Positions 1-7,002 of a stretch of DNA of 64,000 nucleotides are shown here, in pieces. The notes below the pieces were generated by a model, which made no database searches, was not told the DNA's origin, and saw only the letters and a list, made by a program, of their open reading frames with translations. The DNA lies in the NCBI RefSeq assembly GCF_022846655.1, contig NZ_AP025667.1, positions 6,478,275-6,542,274 of the forward strand. Direction: 5' to 3'. A program made the position numbers and the translations under genes. Position 1 is the stretch's first letter, and each line of letters begins with the position of its first letter. This DNA is from Streptomyces seoulensis (GTDB lineage: Bacteria; Actinomycetota; Actinomycetes; Streptomycetales; Streptomycetaceae).

Positions 1-1
1 C

Positions 2-472
2 CTGGTGGACGAGGGCAAGCTGATCCCCGTGACCCCGGTCGAGGGCATCATCACGTACCACGACCCCTGCTACCTGGGCCGGCACAACAAGATCTACACG
101 CCTCCGCGCGAGATCATCGGCAAGGTCCCGGGGCTCCGGAACGAGGAGATGCACCGCCACAAGGAGCGCGGCTTCTGCTGTGGCGCCGGTGGCGCGCGGA
201 TGTGGATGGAGGAGCGGATCGGCAAGCGCATCAACAACGAGCGCGTCGACGAGGCCCTCTCCCTCAACCCGGACATCGTCTCCACCGCCTGCCCGTTCTG
301 CCTGGTCATGCTGACCGACTCGGTCAACGGCAAGAAGAACGACGGCAAGGCCAAGGAGTCCATCCAGGTCGTGGACGTCGCCCAGCTCCTGCTGGACTCC
401 GTCCGGACCCCGGCGGACCCGGCCGACGAGGACGAGCCCGCCACCGAGCCGGAGCCCGAGCCGGTCAAGTAG
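2..472 (+). CDS. (Fe-S)-binding oxidoreductase, C-terminal part (5' end outside window)
   Basis: Only the last ~156 codons are in the window; the frame is open from base 2. The protein carries a cysteine-rich CCG-type domain: HDPCYLGRHN near the start, then GFCCGAGGARMWMEE and TACPFCLVMLTD, the C...CC...CxxC pattern of heterodisulfide reductase/glycolate oxidase GlpC-like subunits. In this family the CCG cysteines bind a cluster or redox site that passes electrons, usually beside N-terminal 4Fe-4S ferredoxin motifs, which would lie upstream of base 1. The tail after the domain is an acidic Pro/Glu linker ending EPEPEPVK. In actinobacteria such proteins of ~700 residues with membrane helices are common next to housekeeping genes. 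The partner cannot be named. A strong hairpin follows the TAG stop. Confidence 0.85.
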   Translation: MVDEGKLIPVTPVEGIITYHDPCYLGRHNKIYTPPREIIGKVPGLRNEEMHRHKERGFCCGAGGARMWMEERIGKRINNERVDEALSLNPDIVSTACPFCLVMLTDSVNGKKNDGKAKESIQVVDVAQLLLDSVRTPADPADEDEPATEPEPEPVK

Positions 473-487
473 CGCACCGCTTCGCGC

Positions 488-530
488 ACGACGACGCCCC
501 CCGGCCCACGAGGCCGGGGGGCGCCGTCGT
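488..530. terminator. bidirectional intrinsic terminator
   Basis: A GC-rich inverted repeat (left arm 491-506, right arm 512-530, with a small bulge) sits between the stop of the (Fe-S) oxidoreductase and the stop of the convergent ABM-fold gene. No long T tract, as usual in Streptomyces. Confidence 0.75.
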
Positions 531-544
531 ACCCCTGGGGGCGC

Positions 545-871
545 TTACTTCGGGGACGCCTGCTGCACGACCTCGAACGACCACAGGGTGGAGCCGGCCG
601 CGGCGGGCCCCTGCTTCTCGCCGCCCTCACCGCCGCCCGCGCCCTGGTGGGCGGCCTTCATGGGGCCCTCCATCCACGCCTGGAAGGCCGCGTCGTCGCG
701 CCAGCGGGTGTAGACGAGGTACTGGTCGGTGCCCTCGACCGGGCGCAGCAGCTCGAACCACTCGAACCCGTCCGAGCTCTCCACCGTGTGGGCCCGCGAG
801 GCGAACCGCTTCTCCAGTACCTCCCGCTGCTCGGCGGGAACGGTCAGCACATTGATCTTCACTACGCTCAT
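545..871 (-). CDS. antibiotic biosynthesis monooxygenase (ABM)-fold protein
   Basis: A 108-residue protein starting MSVVKINVLTVP. It has the dimeric alpha/beta-barrel ABM pattern: an N-terminal strand (VKINVLTVP), a helix (EQREVLEKRF), then FEWFELLRPV and QYLVYTRWRDDAAFQAWM, the W/Y-x-W-x-[ND] signature of the family. The C-terminal part is Gly-rich (AGGGEGGE) before a last strand STLWSFEVVQ. Family members are small cytoplasmic monooxygenases or haem-degrading (IsdG/MhuD-like) proteins; the substrate here is unknown. The start is ATG at 871. It converges on the preceding gene and diverges from the FG-GAP gene across a ~200-bp promoter region. Confidence 0.8.
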   Translation of the reverse strand: MSVVKINVLTVPAEQREVLEKRFASRAHTVESSDGFEWFELLRPVEGTDQYLVYTRWRDDAAFQAWMEGPMKAAHQGAGGGEGGEKQGPAAAGSTLWSFEVVQQASPK

Positions 872-1075
872 GCCCCCATCCTGCCCCCGACGGCCCGGCC
901 ACGCCCGTCCCGGAATTTTTTCCTCCACGGCGCACAACCGTTCCCGCCCGGCATCGGTCTGATGATCGCCAACCGCTCCGCGGCCCCCTGGGCGACCAGG
1001 GCCCACGCGGACTGTCGGCCCCCACCGACTGCGGATGCCCGTCCCGGCATCCCCCGTACGCCGCAGGAGAACCCC

Positions 1076-2557
1076 ATGCGCGCGCACCACAGACTCGTCA
1101 TGGCGACGGCCACCGCGGCCGCGCTCACCGGCGGCCTGCTCACCCTCACCGCCGCCCCGGCCACGGCCGCCGACTCCACCACCGTGGCCAAGGCCGACTT
1201 CAACGGCGACGGCATCGGCGACCTCGCCACCTCGGCCTCCTCCGCCTACGTGGGCGGCAAGAAGGGCGCCGGCCAGGTCGTCGTCCTGTACGGCACCAAG
1301 ACCGGCGTCACCGGCTCCAAGCGCACCACCCTCAGCCAGGACACCCCCGGCGTCCCCGGCGGCGCCGAGGCGGGCGACGCCTTCGGCGGCACGCTGGCCT
1401 ACGGCGACTTCAACGGCGACGGCTACGACGACCTCGCGGTCGGCATCCCGCACGAGAAGGTCGGCAACGACGTCAACGGCGGCGCGGTCGCCCTGCTCTG
1501 GGGCTCGAAGAGCGGCCTGACCGGCAAGGGCGCCGACCTGCCCGACCCGGCCGTCGGCTCGCACGACATCTGGGGCCACAACCTGGCGGCGGGTGACTTC
1601 GACGGCGACGGCCGCACCGACCTCGTCGTGGGCGCCTCCGGCTCCACCCTGTACCTCTACAAGGGCGGCTTCAGCTCCGCCGGCACCGCCGCGAGCCGCA
1701 CCACCGTCAAGCCGCCGATCCAGGCGGGCACCAGCGAGGACCCCCTCGCCCCGCTCAACCTGACCGCGGGGGACGTCAACGGCGACGGCCGCACCGACCT
1801 GGTCGTGGACGGCTACGAGACCAAGACCCCGTACGGGTGGAACACCAACTACTGGCTGCCCGGCACCGCGAACGGTCTCACCGCGGCCCCCAAGAAACTC
1901 AGGTCCGGCATCATCACCGGCATCGGTGACATCAACGGCGACGGCTACGGCGACATCGTCAGCGGTGCCTTCTGGGACGGCGGCAAGGCGGACGACGGCA
2001 CCCCGGTCCCGGACGCCTCCACCGGCGGCCGCGTCAACATCACCTACGGGTCCGTCTCCGGGCCGGACCGCAACGCCGCGATCGACCAGAACACCGGTAA
2101 CGTCCCCGGCGCCTCCGAGAAGGGCGACGGCTTCGGCGGCGAGCTGGACCTCGGCGACATCAACGGTGACGGCTACCAGGACCTGGTGATCAGCAGCATC
2201 TTCGAGGACCTCGGCAAGGCGTCCGACGCGGGCCTGGTCACCGTGCTGTACGGCTCCGCGAGCGGCGTGAACACCGCCACCAAGGCCCAGTCCATCGCCC
2301 AGAGCACCGCGGGCGTCCCCGGCAACGACGAGAAGGACGACCACTTCGGCATGGACGTCAAGCTCGACGACGTCACCGGCGACGGCCGGGCCGACCTGCT
2401 GGTCGGCTCCGACGAGGACGGCGGCGACGGCGCCCTCGTCTACCTGCCGTCCGACGGCACGAAGATCACCGCGACCGGCTCCCGCTTCGTCGGCGTCAAG
2501 AACGTGGGCGTCTCCGCGACCGGCACGCCCTGGTTCGGCAGCATCATCGCCAACTGA
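1076..2557 (+). CDS. secreted FG-GAP repeat (integrin alpha-like) beta-propeller protein
   Basis: 493 residues from ATG 1076, preceded by a good GCAGGAGA ribosome site. Residues 1-32 are a signal peptide ending PATAA. Seven calcium-loop repeats of the type DxNGDGxxD begin at about residues 41, 111, 174, 233, 285, 361 and 432, each followed by a hydrophobic LAVG/LVVG strand, which is what a seven-bladed FG-GAP propeller needs. Between them lie GGAVALLWGS-like strands. Such proteins are exported and bind Ca2+; ligands in Streptomyces are not known. The shadow frame on the opposite strand is long because of GC bias and is not a gene. It stands alone with a divergent neighbour upstream. Confidence 0.9.
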   Translation: MRAHHRLVMATATAAALTGGLLTLTAAPATAADSTTVAKADFNGDGIGDLATSASSAYVGGKKGAGQVVVLYGTKTGVTGSKRTTLSQDTPGVPGGAEAGDAFGGTLAYGDFNGDGYDDLAVGIPHEKVGNDVNGGAVALLWGSKSGLTGKGADLPDPAVGSHDIWGHNLAAGDFDGDGRTDLVVGASGSTLYLYKGGFSSAGTAASRTTVKPPIQAGTSEDPLAPLNLTAGDVNGDGRTDLVVDGYETKTPYGWNTNYWLPGTANGLTAAPKKLRSGIITGIGDINGDGYGDIVSGAFWDGGKADDGTPVPDASTGGRVNITYGSVSGPDRNAAIDQNTGNVPGASEKGDGFGGELDLGDINGDGYQDLVISSIFEDLGKASDAGLVTVLYGSASGVNTATKAQSIAQSTAGVPGNDEKDDHFGMDVKLDDVTGDGRADLLVGSDEDGGDGALVYLPSDGTKITATGSRFVGVKNVGVSATGTPWFGSIIAN

Positions 2558-2693
2558 GCCCCCGGGCAGATGCCGGCCGACCCCCGAGCGTCCCCCTGAC
2601 GGTCCCTTAGGGGATGTCACAGGATGGCCGCAATGCCGGGCCCGACCCCCCGGGCCCGGCACGCGGACGGCCGGGAGCAGGTACGTTCGACGG

Positions 2694-3593
2694 GTGGCTG
2701 GATTCAGGATCGGACGCGGGGACCGGGACAACCGCACCGCGCAAGGACAGCAGGCGCAAGCGCCCCAGGGACCGTCGTACGGCGGCCAGGCGCCCCACCA
2801 GGGGCACCGGCAGCCCTCCTACGGCTACCCGCAAGGGAACCCGCAGGGGCACCGGTACGGGTATCCGGGGCCGGTGGACGACGGGCCGGAGTACTTCGGC
2901 GACCCCGGCCACGGGGCCCACGGCGGCGGGCACGACCCGTACGCGGCGAACCAGCCGGGCCACACCCAGGCGTTCTCCGTCGACGAGGCGTCCGCGTACA
3001 ACCAGGGCGAGACCTACCACGCGGGCCCGGTCGCCCCGCCCGGCCCCTCCGGCCCTCCGCTGCACTGGAAGGAGCTGCTGAAGGGGATCTTCCTCTCCCC
3101 CGACGCGACCTTCCTGCGCATGCGGGACTACACGATGTGGGGCCCGGCCCTGATCGTGACGTTCCTCTACGGCCTGCTCGCCGTCTTCGGCTTCGACGGC
3201 GCCCGCGCGGACGCGATCGGCGCGACGCTCACCAACGCGATCCCGATCGTGCTGATCACGGCCGTGGCGTTGGTGCTGAGCGCGTTCGTCCTGGGCGTGG
3301 TCACCCACACCCTGGCCCGCCAGCTCGGCGGCGACGGCGCCTGGCAGCCCACGGTCGGCCTGTCCATGCTGATCATGTCGCTGACGGACGCCCCGCGCCT
3401 GGTCTTCGCCATGTTCTTCGGCGGCGACGCGAGCTTCGTCCAGGTCATCGGCTGGATCACCTGGCTCGCCGCGGGCGCCCTGCTCACCCTGATGGTCTCC
3501 CGCTCCCACGACCTCCCCTGGCCGAAGGCCCTGGGCGCGTCCGCGATCCAACTGGTCGCGCTGCTGTCGATCGTGAAGCTGGGGACGTTCTGA
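2694..3593 (+). CDS. Yip1-family integral membrane protein
   Basis: 299 residues from GTG 2694. The first ~110 residues are a disordered Gln/Gly/Tyr/His/Pro-rich cytoplasmic segment (GYPQGNPQGHRYGYPG). Then WKELLKGIFLSPDATFLRMR leads into a five-helix membrane domain: ALIVTFLYGLLAVFGF, IPIVLITAVALVLSAFVLGV, VGLSMLIMSL, FVQVIGWITWLAAGALLTLMV and ALGASAIQLVALLSIV. This arrangement fits the Yip1 superfamily, whose bacterial function is unknown. The ribosome site is weak (GGGAG about 16 bases upstream), so the start could be a few codons off. A strong terminator follows. Confidence 0.8.
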   Translation: MAGFRIGRGDRDNRTAQGQQAQAPQGPSYGGQAPHQGHRQPSYGYPQGNPQGHRYGYPGPVDDGPEYFGDPGHGAHGGGHDPYAANQPGHTQAFSVDEASAYNQGETYHAGPVAPPGPSGPPLHWKELLKGIFLSPDATFLRMRDYTMWGPALIVTFLYGLLAVFGFDGARADAIGATLTNAIPIVLITAVALVLSAFVLGVVTHTLARQLGGDGAWQPTVGLSMLIMSLTDAPRLVFAMFFGGDASFVQVIGWITWLAAGALLTLMVSRSHDLPWPKALGASAIQLVALLSIVKLGTF

Positions 3594-3606
3594 CCGTCCT
3601 CCGATG

Positions 3607-3652
3607 CGAGAAAGGGCCCCTGGAGCTTGCCGCTCCGGGGGCCCTGCTCTTT
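3607..3652. terminator. bidirectional intrinsic terminator
   Basis: A perfect 13-bp stem (3613-3625 with 3633-3645) bounded by AAA and CTCTTT lies between the convergent Yip1-like and phosphoribosyltransferase genes. Confidence 0.85.
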
Positions 3653-3666
3653 CGGGGAACCCGCCC

Positions 3667-4164
3667 TCAGGCGTCCAGCACCTGCCCGGACCTGCGCACG
3701 ACGGGCTGCTCGACGCTCCACGGGAAGTTGATCCAGTCCTCGGTGCGCTTCCAGACGTACTCGCACTTCACGAGGGAGTGGGACTTCTCGTAGATGACGG
3801 CGGAGCGCACCTCGGCGACGGTGTCGAGGCAGAAGTCGCGCACCAGCTTGAGCGTCTTGCCGGTGTCGGCGACGTCGTCGGTGATGAGCACCTTCTTGTC
3901 GGAGAAGTCGATGCGGTCCGGCACGGGCGCCAGCATCACCGGCATGTCGAGCGTGGTGCCGACGCCGGTGTAGAACTCCACGTTCACCAGGTGGATGTTC
4001 TTGCAGTCCAGGGCGTAGGCCAGGCCGCCGGCCACGAAGACACCGCCGCGCGCGATGCTCAGCACGATGTCGGGCTCGTAGCCGTCGTCCGCGATGGTCT
4101 GCGCCAGCTCGCGGACGGCCACGCCGAAGCGCTCGTAGGTCAGGTTCTCCCGCACGTCACTCAT
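3667..4164 (-). CDS. purine-type phosphoribosyltransferase
   Basis: 165 residues from ATG 4164, preceded by a GAGGG site. The PRPP-binding loop is VLITDDVADTGKT (about residues 93-105), with the two acidic residues and the TGKT turn of type I phosphoribosyltransferases; IVLSIARGGVFVAGGLAYAL is the upstream flexible-loop region. Length and sequence suit the xanthine/hypoxanthine-guanine (Gpt-like) group, which converts a free purine base plus PRPP to the nucleotide in salvage. It lies 13 bases after dcd on the same strand, so the two are probably co-transcribed as a nucleotide salvage pair. Substrate preference cannot be read from the sequence. Confidence 0.88.
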   Translation of the reverse strand: MSDVRENLTYERFGVAVRELAQTIADDGYEPDIVLSIARGGVFVAGGLAYALDCKNIHLVNVEFYTGVGTTLDMPVMLAPVPDRIDFSDKKVLITDDVADTGKTLKLVRDFCLDTVAEVRSAVIYEKSHSLVKCEYVWKRTEDWINFPWSVEQPVVRRSGQVLDA

Positions 4165-4177
4165 ATCTTCGTCGCCC

Positions 4178-4753
4178 TCATACCTGGGTCCGGTGGAAGT
4201 TCAGGAAGGACCGCGAGGCCGTCGGGCCGCGCTGCCCCTGGTAACGGGAGCCGTAGCGCTCGCTGCCGTAGGGGTGCTCGGCGGGCGAGGACAGCCGGAA
4301 CATGCAGAGCTGGCCGATCTTCATACCGGGCCAGAGCTTGATCGGCAGGGTGGCGAGGTTGGACAGTTCCAGGGTCACGTGGCCGCTGAAGCCGGGGTCG
4401 ATGAACCCGGCGGTGGAGTGGGTGACCAGGCCGAGCCGGCCGAGCGAGCTCTTGCCCTCCAGGCGGGAGGCGAGGTCGTCGGGGAGCGTGATGACCTCGT
4501 ACGTGCTCGCCAGCACGAACTCACCCGGGTGCAGGATGAACGGCTCGTCGCCCTCGGGCTCCACGAGCCGGGTGAGGTCGGCCTGCTCCACCGAGGGGTC
4601 GATGTGCGGGTACCGGTGGTTCTCGAACACCCGGAAGTAGCGGTCAAGGCGCACGTCGATGCTCGACGGCTGCACCATGGATTCTTCGTAGGGATCGATC
4701 CGGACCCGCCCGGCGTCGATCTCGGCCCGGATGTCCTTGTCTGAGAGAAGCAC
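4178..4753 (-). CDS. dcd: dCTP deaminase, probably bifunctional deaminase/dUTPase
   Basis: 191 residues beginning [12 protein letters not shown] at a GTG start. It contains the signature [20 protein letters not shown], the substrate/Glu-catalytic region, plus [11 protein letters not shown] near the N-terminus and the C-terminal tail [15 protein letters not shown] that closes over the nucleotide. The enzyme makes dUMP precursors for thymidylate synthesis from dCTP. The sequence closely resembles the mycobacterial Dcd that also hydrolyses dUTP, so a bifunctional enzyme is likely (inference from family). First gene of a two-gene unit with the phosphoribosyltransferase. Confidence 0.93.
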   Translation of the reverse strand: MLLSDKDIRAEIDAGRVRIDPYEESMVQPSSIDVRLDRYFRVFENHRYPHIDPSVEQADLTRLVEPEGDEPFILHPGEFVLASTYEVITLPDDLASRLEGKSSLGRLGLVTHSTAGFIDPGFSGHVTLELSNLATLPIKLWPGMKIGQLCMFRLSSPAEHPYGSERYGSRYQGQRGPTASRSFLNFHRTQV

Positions 4754-4769
4754 GTCCCGAGGATACGCA

Positions 4770-4811
4770 AGGGGCGCGGACCGCCGACAATCGTGACGAG
4801 TCCGCGCCCCT
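4770..4811 (-). terminator. intrinsic terminator after the small zinc-ribbon gene
   Basis: An 11-bp perfect stem (4770-4780 with 4801-4811, loop 20 bases) lies between the end of the small Cys-rich gene and the start of dcd. Confidence 0.6.
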
Positions 4812-4824
4812 GTTCCGGTGGCGC

Positions 4825-4866
4825 CTACCTCTTCCGCGCCACCTCTTCCGCGCTACCTCTTCTGCA
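4825..4866. repeat. three 14-bp tandem copies across a stop codon
   Basis: Three units close to CTACCTCTTCCGCG run at 4825-4838, 4839-4852 and 4853-4866. The last contains the final codons and TAG stop of the minus-strand zinc-ribbon gene, so the gene's 3' end has been copied twice downstream. Confidence 0.75.
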
Positions 4867-5011
4867 GGGTGACCGGCACCACGCTGCGCAGCCGTGCGCA
4901 GCGGGGACACCGGACGAGCCGACCAGGGCCGAGACGCTCGGCCTGCTGCATCGGGAACGAAGTGGCGCTGAAGACGTGCCCGTCCGCGCAGCGGACGACG
5001 GTGCTTTCCAT
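4853..5011 (-). CDS. small CxxC zinc-ribbon-like protein
   Basis: A 52-residue protein MESTVVRCADGHVFS... ending VVPVTLQKR. It has Cys8 and a His, then RCPRCARLR near residues 34-42, so a small zinc- or metal-binding knuckle is likely. The start ATG 5011 has a GAGGGA site 7 bases upstream. The open frame continues upstream through the tRNA-Gly gene, but that extension is a translation of antisense tRNA and is not used. This small protein is widespread in Streptomyces with unknown function (recollection of the family). It lies alone between tRNA-Gly (opposite strand) and dcd. Confidence 0.75.
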   Translation of the reverse strand: MESTVVRCADGHVFSATSFPMQQAERLGPGRLVRCPRCARLRSVVPVTLQKR

Positions 5012-5230
5012 CAAGTCCCTCAAGTCCCTTCCCCAGGAGCCGCGTCGGGCGTACTCCCCCGACGCCGAACGGCACATTACGGGATCAAAGAGACGACCTA
5101 CCAGGCGGCACTCCGGGGCACCTGAAGCCCCCACCGTACGCCCCGGCCGACCCCTCTCCGACGCGACCATGGGGTACAGTGAGCGGGCGTTCGGACATCG
5201 ACTGCACCCAGGTCGATATGTCCGTATTGC

Positions 5231-5304
5231 GCGGGTGTAGTTTAATGGTAGAACATCAGCTTCCCAAGCTGAGAGCGCGAGTTCGATTCTCGTCACCCGC
5301 TCCA
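5231..5304 (+). tRNA. tRNA-Gly (anticodon CCC)
   Basis: The acceptor stem GCGGGTG (5231-5237) pairs with CACCCGC (5294-5300). The anticodon loop TTCCCAA (5261-5267) gives anticodon CCC at 5263-5265, which reads GGG glycine codons. The T-arm has GTTCGAT. The discriminator T is at 5301 and CCA is encoded at 5302-5304. It is expressed singly and is followed at once by a hairpin. Its 3' half is duplicated at 6028-6072, so the gene may have served as an integration site. Confidence 0.95.
5259..5303 (+). repeat. tRNA-Gly 3' half, left copy of a 45-bp direct repeat
   Basis: These 45 bases (anticodon loop to acceptor 3' strand) recur at 6028-6072 with 43 of 45 identical, in the same orientation, 769 bp apart. 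Position and content fit the attL side of a tRNA-targeted integration or a tRNA duplication. Confidence 0.75.
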
Positions 5305-5309
5305 TGAAG

Positions 5310-5340
5310 AAGGCCCAGGTCATCGACCGGGGCCTTTTCT
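5310..5340 (+). terminator. terminator of tRNA-Gly
   Basis: An imperfect 12-bp stem (5310-5321 with 5325-5336, 11 of 12 paired) ends in TTTT directly after the tRNA. Confidence 0.85.
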
Positions 5341-5380
5341 GTTGTGCCGCTGTGGGCGGTGGGCCGCCGCTTGGGCAGGC

Positions 5381-5682
5381 TCAGACCTTCTCGGCAATCA
5401 GGCGCGGATGCTCGGCGGTGAGCAGCCCGATGTCTTCCACGTCCGAAGTCAGAATCGTCACCCGGCCGGGATGCTGCAAGGCGGTCGCGCACAGCATGGC
5501 GTCGATGGCGTACTTGTGGCCGTGCAGCCCCGCTTCGGATGGATCGCCTCGACCAACACGGCCGCCGAGGTGATCACGGGCAAGTCCGCGTCGCGAGCCG
5601 CCGTCAGCCTCTCGCGGATCTCCCGATCCCGCTGTACGGCCTTTGCCGGGCCCTCGCTTTCCAGAACCAGGACACCGCTCAC
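5381..5682 (-). pseudogene. PIN-domain (VapC-like) toxin, internally deleted and frameshifted
   Basis: The first ~52 residues from GTG 5682 read SGVLVLESEGPAKAVQRDREI and later LPVITSAAVLVEAIHPKRG, the N-terminal half of a PIN-domain RNase toxin. The other frame then gives GLHGHKYAIDAMLCATAL and VTILTSDVEDI, the C-terminal half with its catalytic Asp pair, ending at TGA 5381. Full-length relatives have about 30 more residues between these halves (recollection), so an internal deletion has removed the middle and shifted frame. The start overlaps the antitoxin stop as GTGA (5679-5682), the usual toxin-antitoxin coupling. The product is probably inactive. Confidence 0.7.
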
Positions 5683-5912
5683 ACGGCAATCTCCGCGTTC
5701 GTGGCGTCTCCAGTCAGCCGGGCGCGCTTGGCCGCCACGGCCTCGGGGTCGGCCGGACCGTGCACCCTGTCGAAGTCCGCGATCAGCTCGTCCAGACTGT
5801 CGCACGCGATCTGCCGCTGGGCCGCCCCCTGCAGGGTTCCGGCAGTCGAGGTGACGGAGATACCGCTGGTGGGGCCGTCGCTGGGCGGGAAGTCAACGTC
5901 GTCGTCAGTCAC
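5679..5912 (-). CDS. antitoxin-like protein partnered with the broken PIN toxin
   Basis: 77 residues from GTG 5912: acidic start MTDDDVDFPPSDG, then ISVTSTAGTLQGAAQRQIACDSLDELIADFDRVHG and PEAVAAKRARLTGD. It is small, acidic and immediately upstream of a PIN toxin with a 4-base overlap, as in VapBC-type operons. No recognisable DNA-binding fold was identified, so the antitoxin call rests on position and size. An upstream in-frame ATG at 5966 would add 18 residues but has no better ribosome site. With the toxin broken, this gene is an orphan and may be decaying. Confidence 0.6.
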   Translation of the reverse strand: MTDDDVDFPPSDGPTSGISVTSTAGTLQGAAQRQIACDSLDELIADFDRVHGPADPEAVAAKRARLTGDATNAEIAV

Positions 5913-6027
5913 ATTCCGAGCATGCCATTCAAAAGGGCACAGCGGGCGACGAATACACCGCGGCACCGACAGAACGCGGGGTCAGGTTCATGCTGGTCAG
6001 GGCCATGGAGCTGGTACGAGCACTGTC

Positions 6028-6072
6028 GCTTCCCAAGCCGAGAGCGCGAGTTCGATGCTCGTCACCCGCTCC
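6028..6072 (+). repeat. tRNA-Gly 3' half, right copy (att-like or decayed tRNA)
   Basis: 43 of 45 bases match tRNA-Gly 5259-5303; the differences are in the anticodon stem and T-arm. Upstream bases still resemble the D-arm (GCTGGTACGAGCA versus the tRNA's ATGGTAGAACA), but the 5' acceptor strand is missing. It could be an attR scar or a truncated tRNA duplicate. Confidence 0.75.
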
Positions 6073-6079
6073 GCGAAAC

Positions 6080-6100
6080 CCCCAGGCCAGAGGCTTGGGG
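6080..6100 (+). terminator. hairpin after the tRNA-like copy
   Basis: A 9-bp stem with one mispair (6080-6088 with 6092-6100) follows the tRNA copy just as a hairpin follows the real tRNA. Confidence 0.45.
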
Positions 6101-6221
6101 CTCCTTGTCGTCCGGACCGGTGGACGGGCTGCGCATAGGCCATCATGCACTTGGTGGGACCGATTCCGTCCGCTGAGAGTCCCACGGCGCATATCCCGCC
6201 GCCGAGTTCGGAGTTCCGAGA

Positions 6222-6839
6222 GTGCTTTTCGACGTCACCCGCAGCGAACTCGTCGGCGTCTTCGGCGAGGAGCGCCTCGCGTCCCTGCCCGCCAGCGTCT
6301 TCCCGCTCGCCGTCGCGGACACCCAGGGTGCCCGCCTGCTGCGGACCGTCGGCGTTCCCACCGGGACGCTCCGGCTGCGTGAGCCCGATGTGGAGTCCGG
6401 CCGGCTGCCCCTCGCGCGGGAGGTCGTCGACGTCGAGGACTTCGAGAACGTCCCGGAGGGCGCGGGCGATTGGCCCGTCATCGGCTGGCTGCTCAACGCG
6501 CACCTCGCCTTCGACCCCGGTTCCGGCAGGGTGCACGCCTTCGACGCCGACGAGGAGACCGCGCGGGAGCTTCACACGGACGTCTCCTCCCTCATCCACG
6601 TCACCCTCCGGTTCCAGCGCCTGCTGGACGAGTTCACCTTCAGCGGTGACGACGGTGACGAGGAAGCCGGCTTCGAGCGCCTGGAGCGCGAGGTCGAGGA
6701 AGTCCGGCAGCGGACGAGCAGCATCGACCCGCTCCCCTTCCAGGACGACGACACCGTCTGGTCGGTGGTCGGCGAGGAGATCGCCATGGGCCAGCGCTTC
6801 AAGGGCGACAGCCCTGGAGCCCGCTCGCTCTACGGGTGA
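6222..6839 (+). CDS. SUKH-4-type immunity protein
   Basis: 205 residues from GTG 6222, MLFDVTRSELVGVFGEERL... The middle carries PVIGWLLNAHLAFDPGSGRVHAFDADEETARELHTDVSSLIHVTLRFQ in the order expected of the SUKH-4 branch of the SUKH superfamily, which often serves as cytoplasmic immunity proteins against secreted or contact-delivered toxins. The C-terminus is acidic, then DPLPFQDDDTVWSVVGEEI. No toxin gene is adjacent, so it would be an orphan immunity gene. It lies just past the tRNA-Gly repeat. The ribosome site is poor, so the start is uncertain by a few codons. Confidence 0.6.
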   Translation: MLFDVTRSELVGVFGEERLASLPASVFPLAVADTQGARLLRTVGVPTGTLRLREPDVESGRLPLAREVVDVEDFENVPEGAGDWPVIGWLLNAHLAFDPGSGRVHAFDADEETARELHTDVSSLIHVTLRFQRLLDEFTFSGDDGDEEAGFERLEREVEEVRQRTSSIDPLPFQDDDTVWSVVGEEIAMGQRFKGDSPGARSLYG

Positions 6840-7002
6840 CCGGCGGCCGACGCCGCCCACGTACCGCCGTCAGAGCGGGAGGTCGTCGGGGAGCACCCGG
6901 AACGCCTTGTGGCGACCCGACGGGACGGTGTGCTGCGGAGGACGTCCGGAGGGAAGGACCCCCGATGACTTCAGGATGCGGCGCGTGCGTCACCATGGCG
7001 CG

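Larger units (their letters stand above)
5913..6221. other. ~300-bp intergenic stretch with tRNA-like repeat
   Basis: No gene is supported here. It contains the second copy of the tRNA-Gly 3' half and a following hairpin, and somewhat lower GC around 5925-5990 than neighbouring genes. The promoter of the antitoxin operon should lie in its left part. Confidence 0.6.

Noticed and set aside
545..2737. Long minus-strand frame (730 codons) over the FG-GAP gene
   Set aside because: Only its first ~108 residues (545-871) form a real gene; the rest is a mirror of the FG-GAP gene, caused by GC-biased third codon positions.
4853..5323. 156-residue version of the zinc-ribbon protein running through tRNA-Gly
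   Set aside because: The extension is antisense tRNA translation (ERVTRIELALSAWEA-type); a good ribosome site and the conserved protein start at 5011.
5539..6138. Plus-strand frames across the antitoxin/toxin region
   Set aside because: The minus strand has overlapping antitoxin and toxin frames with conserved PIN motifs; the plus-strand frames are shadows.
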